Below, one piece after another: positions 25,301 through 37,300 of a stretch of 64,000 bases of DNA. The position numbers were made by a program, and so were the translations under genes. Under the pieces are notes generated by a model. It was not told the DNA's origin and made no database searches. It was given only the letters and a program-made list of their open reading frames with translations. The first letter of the stretch is position 1. Each line of letters begins with the position of its first letter. The DNA comes from Gymnogyps californianus (Eukaryota > Chordata > Aves > Accipitriformes > Cathartidae), in the NCBI RefSeq assembly GCF_018139145.2, contig NC_059473.1, positions 59,874,707 through 59,938,706 on the forward strand. The letters run 5' to 3'.

Positions 25301-28300
25301 CTTTCTTCCTCCCCTAGTAATCCCTTAAAGTTGAGACTGTATCGCATTCTTTTAATTCTTTTCTGCTGATAGCGTTGAGAAACAAGCGTGCTTTCTTCAT
25401 TCAGTTTGTGTGCCTGTCACTGTTTACGTTTCAGCTCCTCCCCCAGTTATCCTCCAAAGAATCGTGCTAAACTCCTAATATCTTAGTGTGTGACTTACGG
25501 GGAACAACTAATTTACCAAAGATAAATGAATGGTTTCAGTTGTTTTCTTCTTCATGGAACTGTTCAATAAAGAAAATGGAAACCTTGACAAGGCATTAAA
25601 AGGAAATGTCATGAATTTGGATTAACCTTTCCTTTCTTCCAGTTTAAGAAAAAAATGTCGGGCATGGATTAAGAAAAATGATCCCTATTTCACAATAACT
25701 CCTAGACCATGTTGGATAGCTCTCCAGGAGAGGAATGGATGCAATCATGTGGTTAATTTATTTTCTGGATCAAGATTTAGTATGGCCCCAGGCAGGGCAA
25801 AGAGGATTATTTTGGCAAGTGTATCCTTGGATCCCGTGGTCTGAGCTAAAGGGACTCATGGAGAGGTATGTTCTGGCCATCTGTTATCCATGCTTTTTGT
25901 GGGTTGTGTGGCAGAGCTGGGGATCCCAGAACAAGCCATGTGAGTATCCATTTCATTATGGACTGTGTCTCTGTGTACCCCTTGAGTCTGTAATGAATTT
26001 TGCTGTTTGAAGTTGGGACTGGATAATTATTTCCTTCTAATGAAGCTAAGTGATGGAGATTAGTGAATAAATTATTCCAAGCAATGAATAGGCACAGCAC
26101 GCTGGGATTAGAACACCAGCTGGTTGACGTAGATGTTTGCTTCTTGCTCAGAAGCTTACTAGCAGTACCTGTGCATGAAGCTTGTGTTACCAGGAAAGGT
26201 CCTTGGATAACAGGGGCAAGGTCTGGCCCTATACAACAGAAGAGAAAGATTGAGAAACATCCTCTTGAACTGTCAGCACTATCCCCCTTGATCCTGGAGT
26301 CAGAGAAAGATACCACAAAAAGAGTCTAAGACAACAGAAGTTGAAAGAAAAACATGGCAATTTCTAACACCAGAGGTCAGAGGACAAGCAATCTGTTATC
26401 AAGGCAAGGAGGTTCTCCACATGGGTTAAGTATCCAGTTGCTGTTATGTCATCTGATGGGAAACTACAGGAGATGTGTCTGAAAATCCATCCAGCTAACT
26501 AGATTGGATTGTTCTATGGGGCAGACCCTTTGAGGTTAATGAAGTAGTCCTCAAGTGTTTTGAGGATTTGATAGGAATGAACATTTTCCTTGGGGCAAGT
26601 AGGCAACAACTTGCTGTCATTTTGGATCTAAGACAAAAGTTAAGACTCCACAATAGTTTTATGAAGCCAAAGACAGAGATTTAGCAGTATCAACCCTATT
26701 GACAAAGTGTTGTCCAAAATGTAACTGATTGTTATTGAACTTTTAGAGAAAAACTGGTGTGATCTTCTTGGATGTATTTCTTGTCCATGAGTTAAGGAAA
26801 ACAGAGGACAGGAAAATTCTGGAAATAAAGTGCTGGTTTTTTTTCTTTAAGTTTCTTTTCTTAAAGAACTGTTCATCTTTTGTGTAGTGCCTTAGAATAA
26901 GAGAAGTGGTTCTGCTAGAGGACAGGGTAATAAAGTCAAAACTAGAACAACAAAAAAGTGGGACAGATATGTGCTTGTAGAAAACATGACATTGTGAACA
27001 AAAAAATGATCAAGGCTTGGAAGAATATGAGAAAAGAAATTCTGTACTTATCCATACATAAATGCTGGAATTGCATAAGCAACAAAGTTGGAATCTTTTA
27101 CTTATGAGTGTAATTTTAACCTGGATGTATTATCAGTGCTTATTTAAGATTTTAACAGATGCGGTTTCTTATAGTGTATATGGGTGTTAAGATTATGTCC
27201 ATTCCTGAACTGGAAAGTCTTCTTAGTCTCAGTCTTTCAACCTGCTCGCTTAACAAGTCTGCTGGTAGGAAGGCTGTTGCCACTATTATTGTAAGGTCAA
27301 GGGGCATACATAGTGGAAGGCAATGTCAAGATCAGAGGTCATGTTCCATGGAGTGGTGAATGAAGGATAGTGGGTATTGCTGAAATTCAGGGAAGATTTG
27401 CACAGTTGTAATGCTTAATGAAATGGTTACAGTCTGTTTAGGAAGGAATGACTTGCAGAAAATAGTGTTATTCTCCCACTCATTAAAAAACACTAGGTCT
27501 TTTTCCAACTCACTGGCAGCTTGGAAGAAAATAATTTTGGATTCATCTGGGTCACGAGAATGAGGTTGAGAGGATTGTGAAAGACCACAGAATTGCTCCA
27601 GAGAACAGAATGATGAGCCCTGTAACTGAAAAGAAAAAAAATATGTGCTAATGTGGAGAACTTTCTTGTGAATGACTGTGTTGGAGAGGTCATGCTCCCA
27701 GTTCAAAAACCTCATCTGAATTTCTAAAAGCTCCATGGCAATGTGCATAAAAATGTCTGTTTCTTTAAAATGCCCTATTGTCATAAAGGAGTTCTTTATT
27801 AGACCTCATCCTGACAGAGGACCCCCCAGCCCATCACATCAGGTGTGGGCTTCCTGTTTAGATCACAGGAATGATCCCCAAATAGTTTGATTTTGTTGTT
27901 GTTGTTGTTGTTCAGTTCTCCAAATGGACAGCTTAATAGAGCAGAAAACAGTTAGAAGAGGTAATGGGTGAAAACCAGTGAACAGAAAATGTAAGTGATA
28001 GTAGTAACAAACATCTGTTAACTCTTATGATGTTGAATCACTAATAAGTGGAAATATGAGCATCTGTTAATGCAGAAAGGCAGAAATGTTTGGTCAGTAT
28101 TTTTCTTCTGTATTTGGCATAAAGAAGGCAGGTTATATATTCATGGTCTGTAACTGATGAAATACTTTCCATGTAAACTGTAGCTCAGGAAGGTGTTAAG
28201 CTGCAGGTATTAAAATTAGAATTATTATTATTATCTTTTAATCAGTGGGTCTAGAGAATTTGCAACTGGGACTTCTAAAAGAGCTGGCCAAAGAGATACT

Positions 28301-31300
28301 TGAGCTGTTGACTTTGCAGTTAGTTATGGAAACAGGGACGTTCCAGAAGATTGTAAAGAAAACTGATCCTCTGTAGCAAGCTGTTTGAGTGGCCGAATTT
28401 TACTTCATATAAAGCTTTGTCTGTATTTGTCATCATTCGATGTTTCATTTCAACTCATTCATCGCTAAGGTGATGATTGTTGTCAAATTTTGAAGTGAGC
28501 CAGTCTTGACTCTTTTTTGCATAGATTCAGGACTTGATCCTCATTTAGTGCGAGCAGGGTAATGCTGGGGCTGTCAGTGGAGCTACACAAATATGCTTTA
28601 CCTTAGAATTAGCTCCTCTGGGTCCATGACTGTGAGTGAAAAGATGATTCAGTCACTGACTCATCTTGGTACAACCTGTCTCAGGGAGGATGTGATAAAG
28701 AGGAAGAAGGTAGGCCTGCTCACTCCTCCTGTATTCCAACTGCAGGATGAACTCTTCCGAGCACAGAAGTGCAAAGAAAAGGTGCACCAGTGTGTTGCCA
28801 TGGTAATTAGCTTCTGCACTAAGGTACTGGCAAAGTTTAGGAAACTTTACTGGGAGACCGTGTTTTAGAGCCACGTTACTCAAACTGTGAGGCAGGCCTC
28901 ACAAGAAAGCTTCTCTGAGCAACCTCCTCTCTTGCAGGGGGTTGTGCTAGGATGTGATGCAACAGAGAAGGGTTCTTAATTCATTAGTGTGAGGCTAAAA
29001 ACATCAAAAGATACAGTTTTGCACTACATCTGGGCTAGCTATCGTTCTAACACTGACATTGTGTCCCTGACGAAGCCACTTCAATCTTTCATCTTAGTGA
29101 AATGGGGATAGTTGTAAGTGCTCTGCAAAAATATTGTGAAGATTAGTTAAATAAAACTGGTGACAGAATATTTAAATACCCACCTCTCTGGTGTAGCTAT
29201 ACTTCTTCTTTTCACACGTGTAGCTCTAAAAAATTGTGCATTGGTAGTGATTATAAAGATGAGAGGTCAAGGTAAATGATGGCACTTCCCCTGAGCAACC
29301 CAGCCAGCACATCTAGTGGCAAATCCAAAAGCACAAACCACATTAAAGCTGTAGAGTAACCCATTTTTACGTGCTTTTCTATTTTGGGAGCTACTAGCCA
29401 GCTGGCAGCAGTTGTGCTAAATTATATGATGCGGTTAGAGAAGCAGCTACCTGGATGACCTGGATACCATTCCTCTGCAGGGCTGCAGAAGACTCATTGT
29501 CATGCATGAGATAACGGAGATGTGTATCATGTGTGTCATGTATCCCCCGTGGAAAACAGCCAGGATTCCACTGCTAAGTATAGGCCAGCGGAGTGAGCCG
29601 GGCTTTGCACAGTTGCTCTGTGGTCAGACTGAATCTGAAGATAGTACCTTTTGTGCTAAGTTAACATATAATGTAACACTTTGCCCGGGGGCTGGTGGAG
29701 GGGGAAGGCAAAGGGGGAGATCAATCTTTGTCCTTCGCATAGATTTGACTCAAAATCAGTTTGTTAGCAGTGATCATAAGAACAAATACTAAGGGAGAGT
29801 TTGTGGTCTGGTTAGGGAAGAAATGGGGAGTTTGGAGCCTCTCGCTGTAAGCTGCCTGGAAAAGAAGTAGATCACATGCTGTTCACTGTATCTCAGAATG
29901 GGAGTGGCGAAGCTGCTGATTTCACGGAGATTTATTTGGACACTCTGACAAGGCACAACACTCAGTGAAATAAGAAATAGTAAATAAAGCAAGAGATAAG
30001 CTTATCCCACACCTGACATTACCCATCATCGGTCACAAGGAGCAATGACATTTTGCACAGTTAAATTTTGTGAGAGAGACAGGAGAGTATATGGCTGGTC
30101 TTCCTGAGTGTCTCCATCAATAGATCAAATCCATCTTCATTGTGGATGAAAGATTCCTTCCTTCTTGCCAGTGGTGATGTTTTAAATTTTCTCTTTTTTC
30201 TGGTGAGTAGTGAATTGAATCTGCTGTGATGACATGAAAGCAAATACGTTGTGCTTTGTTCCACTGCCTGTGAGACCATGGAAAAGTGGCTGAGCAGTAA
30301 GTGGATACAGTGAGATACACGGTTTACTTTTTTTACCCTTTCAGTTCAGTGTCTTAAACTGTCACCTGATGAAGGGGTCACAGACTAATAGATCTAACTG
30401 CAGAACTCCTTCCCTTTATTTTATTTTTGCAGACAATTTACTTGGATGATGACGTCTCTTCCTTTGTGCAGATCAGAGGTTCTGTACCACTGTTTTGGGA
30501 GCAACCGGGGCTTCAGGTAAACAAATAATCAGAAAGCCTACCTTACTTATCTCTCTTGCTACTTATAATTTAGAAGTTACATAAAATTTAATTGTTTTTT
30601 TAAATGAGCTGCAAAGCTCATTCTGTGAAAATGTTGAGCTCTTTCATTTTAGATTTACTTTGTAGGCAATTTTGCGTGTTTAGATACACAGAACTAAACC
30701 AGGCAAATGGCTATAGTTAAGTTTAATGTTTTCATGTGTTCGTGTGCCTCTACGGGGAACTATTTGTAAGGGACTGTGTCCTACTGTCCTAAGCTGAAGC
30801 TTACAGCAATATCTTTATGACAATTTCAATTTGATTTGGAATAACCTTTCCTTCTGAAATGCCCAGTTGGCTTGATGATACTGACTTCCACAATAAAATT
30901 GGAGTATCTAGGGATGCCAGGAGCTCTACAGGAGCATGTTACCTTCAAACAAAGTATAATGTCTGTATGGTGTGTTTGCTAGATTTCAGTCAAAAAGGTG
31001 ATGATGATCTAATCTGATCTTCTGCAAGGCAGAGATGTAGGGTTTCATCAGGAGATTATTGCATCAAGCCTAGGGGGTTACATATGGTCTGTGACTTACA
31101 GTTTATATACAGTTACAAGCTCAAATAAGAATCATCCTAGCACTCTTTGCATTCTCTTAACAGAGGGATAAGCAACTGGAATGAGTATGCACATATACAC
31201 ATATGTGCTAGTAGAGAGAATACATAATATAACTGGTTTTTTAGATACTTTAAAGGTTATTTGATACTTTTTAATCATTAAATCTAGCACCTAGGTACCA

Positions 31301-34300
31301 TTCAGAACTACTGGATTTAGCGCAAAAGGAAAATGACTAGAGGATCTGTGTTCCCTCTGTTAGCACCACCCAGTGCAATACTTGCTTCTTTGTATAAAGC
31401 AGGTCTACCTGTATGGCTATGTGCACATCCTGCCCATGGTGTAGCTGTATCCAGCACTGTAGTTCTGTATGTTATGAAGCCATAGAGCATTTCCCCAAGT
31501 ATTTTTGGCTAGTGGGTAGCACCTCTAGTTAAACAGAATTTTCAGCTTTTTAGTAGGGACACAGTCTGCTTTTTTGCCTAATCTGGATTAGATTATGCAG
31601 CTTTCATTTATGCTGGTGAATACTCATAACTCTTATTCCTTGGATGTGAGTGTGCTGGCACCGGCGTTAGAAAGAATTGCATAAACCAACGTCATGAAAA
31701 ACAAAGGAAGATGATAAAGTACAGGAAACAATGCATGATCCTATAAATAATGAGCAGTGTAGTTTCTGGAGAGGAAAGAAGCCCTCTGCATACTATAATA
31801 AAAGTAGCTAGCATTCAAAAGGAGCTTGAGGCTACTGTTGTTAACATCCATATTAAAAGTCCTATTAGATGGATGGCACAGGATTTCATCCTTCATATTT
31901 TCAAAGAACTGTTCTGATGCTTTTTAGTTTCTGTAAATAACAAAAGATGAAAGAACTCAGTACACACAACCCATGGAGCTGGCGTAACTGCAGCCTTTTC
32001 TGCCAAGGGGAGGGCAGGAAGAATGCTGGACGCACAGCATACTTGTGTGAGGCAGTGTGGGATATTTGCTAGAGGAAGCTGGCGAAGGGATGTGATTTGT
32101 TTGGCCATAAAAAGATGTGTAGGTATCCTTTTGCTTAATGATAATTGTGTTTTCACTTGTAATTGTAAATGTTGTCTAATAGAAGCTGTGGCTTTTGTAT
32201 TGAGGATATTACGTGTGTGGGTGTGTGGAGTCTGTTAGAGGTGTCTGGTGCTGTCAAAGAGATGTTTTTCTCTGAAGGAAAAAGGGAGACATCTAGTGAT
32301 TTAGGACTCTAGCAATTTAAGAAGTTATTTCTCTCTTTCTTCTCTTTCCAATATTTTAATTTAGGTGGGTTCTCATCATCTAAGGCTTAACAGAGGCCTG
32401 GAAGCTAATGCTCCTGCCTTTGACAGGTAAGCTTCATTCTACTTTGGCAATAACACAGCAGCCTGGCATTTAACCAAGATTCCACAACTTTATGCCTTCC
32501 TAGGAAATCCTGAGAGATGTGAAACATCTCAGATAATGTAGCCAGTCCCCCAGGTGTTGCAGATTATTAAGTGCGTTTACTTTCTTTATTCACTTATTTT
32601 TGTGCATTTTCCTTTCTGTTTTCAATGGTAATTGAATTAATTTGGTCTCCTGGCTTGTTTCTGTAAAAGCTAAGAAATACTGAGTGGTGTGCAAAAGGAA
32701 GGTCTGTGTAACCCTTTGTGAGCCAACAAATGTGAATTTACACTTAAGGTACACAGAACGTGTTCTTTACCACTGTAACCTAGGTAATTAAAAAGTAAAC
32801 ACTGCTTCCTCTCCGATCTGGATTTGTTTTTCTCATTGTTTTACTGCTATACAGAAATAACAGTGTCTTATTCTATGATCAGTGTTATGTGATACTGTCA
32901 TGCTGATGCTTTTCTACTTTACCCGAAGACTGGCTTGTAAACCTTTTTAAACCATTAATGCTCTTCTTGTCAGCTGGAAACTGTAAAAAAAGCCATACAT
33001 TAGCTTGATTCCTTTGAATGTCTGACTATGAAGTGCTATCCTTTAAGGGCACACTCCCATGGACATCAGTGGGAACATTGCCTGAAAAGGACATGAAGGA
33101 TTTGGCCTGTGGGAAATTTTCAACTTGTAAGTGCCAGGTCATGTGATTAATTTCTGTTTTGGTTTGGTTTTGGCAAAGGCCTCTTAATTCCTTGATTTCA
33201 TTTACTGTAACTGTTAGCAAACATGACATTAGTGACTGTTAATAGTTTTGCAGCACTGAAGACCCCAAAGAGGCGTTAGAATCTAAAGAACTATGCACCA
33301 TAGCAGTCCCTGCTCTGAAGAGTCTTAGCCTATATTCTCCAAGCTTTTTAAGGCTCTTAAATCCTACTGAATTCAAGTGCCTTTGAGACTCATGGTCTTG
33401 CGGTCATCTGGTGCAATAACTTGCCCTGCCAGTGTCCCTCAAGCTCCATCTTAGAGGTTTGCATTCCACGGCAGAGATAATTTATATAAGAAGAAAACAA
33501 TAAGTTATTCAGCATCCTCTTGTGCTGCCCAAGAAATTGAGAGTACCTTAGCAAGGAACAACTTTGTAACACTGTTTAGCTCAGAGAATCTTTTCTGTCT
33601 GACCCTGATGCAACTGGTGAATAGCTTTCTTGTAAGAAACATGAATATGAGGATCAACTTGCACTATTCCTTCTTTCCCTTGTGTACAGTAAAGCCTTTG
33701 GGTTAGATGAAGTTAGGGATCTCTCTGCTTACGGATCTGCAAAAGACAGTCCTTTGAAAATGGGCAAGGAATAAGTGACTGCTTATATGGAAAAAGACAC
33801 TGAAACTTAACAACCTGCTACAGCTTTTCTGAGAGTGTTAGTGTGGATTTAGCCTGTTACATTTTCCCATCTGATAGGTTAATGTGTTGAGAAGCCACTG
33901 AGAAGCGAATGATAATTTTGTTAGTGAATCTTTTTCATCCCCTCTCCCTCAGAAATCCTTGGGGAGCTCTGCTTACAGTACTCAAGCAGGTGACCTGAGC
34001 TTCAGCAGTTTTGTTCGGAGGAAGCAACATTGGCAGAGAAGTAGGATCTTGATGCTGGGATCAGAGGGGCGCAAATGTATGGGAAGAGTTAGCGTACAGA
34101 GAACTAGTTGCAGAATCAGGAACATAAATAGCACCAGAAAATATATTTAGCTATGTTGCTTGAAGGCCACACTGATAACTTTTTCTTTCTTTTCTCCCCT
34201 TCCATGGTTTTCTGTATGACTTATTTCTGGTTATAGGATTTAAAGGTGCGTGCCAGAAGATGTGTGCTTGCTGTTTTTCTAACACTTTGCCATTGCATGT

Positions 34301-37300
34301 CACTTTGCAGCATATAATAGCTTTTCATTTGTGTGAGTGTTTATTTTTTTTTTCTTCTTTATTTCTATCCAGCTTCCTCTTAACTACTGCAGTGTTGTTA
34401 GTACGTGATGGAAGATGGCTTTAAGATCTAATTGTTTCTTGATAAGCCAGCACAGCTCCTGTAGCACATGCATGCCAACTTGAAAAAAATTTATTGAGGG
34501 GAGAATGGGTGCCTCTGCATCTGGCTAAAAGCTCTTGACTTGAGAGTCCCTAAATGTCAGGCTTTGAGAGATTGGGGATATATGGCAAAAAAAATACCAC
34601 TTTATACTTGTCCTATTTTGTGTTTTCCCTGAAGAATCTGGGCTAGGCCACTTGGCTAAAAGGAACGTTGGTCTCATCCAGCACGGTAGTTCTTATGATT
34701 ACTAACCTCCCTGCTTAATTTAATTAAGTTGAGAATTAATGTCTCGATGTTGAGGTAGGTCAGAGATGTTTGAACCCTGTCGCCTATGATGTGTGTTTGT
34801 GCCTCTCTGGCTTTGGCACTGGAGTCCTAGGCCCCGTTGCTGCTGCTGACTCTTTGTAGGTTCAGCCCTGCAAGATGCTGGGCAATTCCTGTTGAAGTGT
34901 AATATGTTTTCGTTTCTTGTTGTCTTTCCTGTGTAGTACCCAGGCTGACAGCCAAGAGGTGGGAGCATACAAAGGGCAATATCAAAGCTAACAGTGACAT
35001 AAAAGATCTGGGGCCTGTTTGCTAACGTGCTTCTTTCTTTAAGTTCAGTACAAAATACTGTGTCCATTAATTGCTTACTTTCACCATTTGTACTTTAATA
35101 ATTGATTGCAAGGAAACTGAGAAAGATGTCTGTAGCTGCTGTGGCTGAAACTTTCTGCTGGATGGAACAACCAGTGATCTCTACTTCTGTATTTTGAAAA
35201 AGGTAGTAGGCAACATAACATGGTTTTGTTTAGTACCTGTTGTGGTTACTTTTGCTGTAGGCATATGATGCTTCTGAAAGAGCAGTATGGAAAACAAGTG
35301 ATCGTTAACCTGTTGGGAAGCAGAGGAGGGGAGGAGGTGCTCAACAGAGCTTTTAAGGTAAAAGCAATGATTTTAAAAAAAAATTTTTTTTAACTGCTGA
35401 TTTCTCCTGAGCCTCTGTGTTTTTCTGTTTCCCTTCTGGCCCAGTAGGTGATGAATAGTATATCTAAAGAAGTGATGTTATCTCTTTACTAGATGTTACA
35501 TACTGAGAGGATGGTGCTTCGTAGTCTCATGGCTTAATTTCCAGCACTGCCTTCCTGCTTATTTCTTCACGCACTTACGCACATTCTCTTAAAAAAATTG
35601 CTCTAGCTCTCCTAAGAGTAATTCACATTTGCAAAAATGAATCGTGGTCAGCTTTGTCATAGTATGTAGTCACCTATGCAGTCAGGTGCCTCATGGGATT
35701 GCCAGAACTGCTTGGGGGCCAGACGCTGACCCTGGCTTACTGAGCATAAGCAAGCTGTCTTGCTCTGATTGTAATGGGAAATAGCTATCTTGCACTGATT
35801 GTGATGGGAATTGGCTGCCTGAGCACCAGATGACAGTGTGGTGTATGAAGAGAGGTTTTCCTGGCCCCTAAATGTCCCTGGGCACAACTAATACCTGAAA
35901 GCATCTGCGTTGTGCTTTCAGGATGTCAGGCATTGTAGAATTAAAGCTGCATTGAGTTCTAGTGCAGTATTCTCATGGCCAGATTTTTAAAACTAGTGTG
36001 TACTTGAAGCCGCAGATTGGCACTGAGTGGGATTTGCAGCAGTGCATAGCTGCCTGAATGTGGCTGGAGGTTAATGGAAGTCTGCCTCCTAAGTGCGTGT
36101 TGCTTTAGAACTCCAACATAGAAACTTTGGAGTATATATTCCGAAGAATAATATGAAGAATGGTTTAACTACACACCTGTAGTAAGTGTTATGTATTTAT
36201 CATTGGTAAAGAATGATACAACAGTTCTGAGTTCAAATGTTTACTGTGTGAAACTAGGCAAAATGAAAATTGTAGTTAAATAACAGTTCCTGATTTGTTT
36301 CCCTCTCTGTTGGAATAATGTACTCAAGACAAGGCATGTCTTGATTTTTTTGGCAGTTTTTCTGTGTGACTATTTCTTCCTCCTCCAAAAAAGCTGGGGA
36401 GGACTATCAGCTTCCCCAGTAGAAAGTGGCAAACTGAAAGTATCCCCCTGTACAGAATATGGCCAAAGAAAGTGATGGTGACTAAAGCTTGCAAGGCAAT
36501 GAGGAAGGTACAGAAGTGAAGTCTGGTCCTAGCTTCTGTTTTCAGCTTCTTACTGAATTTCTGCATAACACAGATAAGCCTCTCTAACCTCTTGATCTCC
36601 CTATCTTTAAAATAGTTTTAATAGTTTATTTTGCAAAAACATTGAAATTTAGGGGTAAGAGATGATCACTTGCAAAATGCTCAAATAACTTATGAGGATA
36701 CAAATCTGACTTTTCTTGTTAATTTAGTACTGATATTTTGTCAAACACTCGCATTCTTGAAGACAGTGTTCTGGCCAGTATCATACAGAGATTAAGTCAG
36801 AAACAGGGCATCTCTAGAATAAAGACCTTGCATTCATTCATTTATTTTAAATAAAGATCTGTTCTAATTGTTAAACTTTATTGATATTTAAAAATAAGTA
36901 AATTATGAGAGACTCTGTGGGCTGAAAGAATTTAGACTGACAGCACTGGAAACTGAAGTTTTGTACCCATTCAAAACAACCACCTCTTGGTCTTTTCTTT
37001 ACCTTTGTGTTTTAATAATGGATGTTTGGAAAGAATATACAGTTAATTCTTACTTTGTTGATTTTAAAGGACTTGAATTAAAAATAAAGTAATTCATAGG
37101 GGAGTGATTAGGAATGAAAACTTTTCTCCTTTGCTGCCATTAGTTTATTTCTTTGTTTCTCCATCTTCCTTTGCTTGTATTCCTTCCTCTTCTCCCAACT
37201 CTTGCTGCAGTCTTAGTAATTCTTATCAGAGTTGGTTCAAAATGTTCCTGTAATTACTGCTGCTGGGTTCCCTTGATCAGAATGTCACCGCTATAATTTG

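Larger units (their letters stand above)
21221..30432 (+). other. SYNJ2: SYNJ2 intron, 9.2 kb
   Basis: Long AT-rich intron with a poly(A) run (25006-25018), a TTG microsatellite (27893-27912), an ATT run (28221-28234) and an ancient SINE-like tail (about 29030-29165). ORFs such as the 156-codon one at 25846-26316 show no domain. No young retroelement is visible. Confidence 0.85.

Noticed and set aside
25846..26316. 156-codon minus-strand ORF in intron 4
   Set aside because: No domain, no good context, and composition like the surrounding intron. A single ORF of this size is expected by chance.
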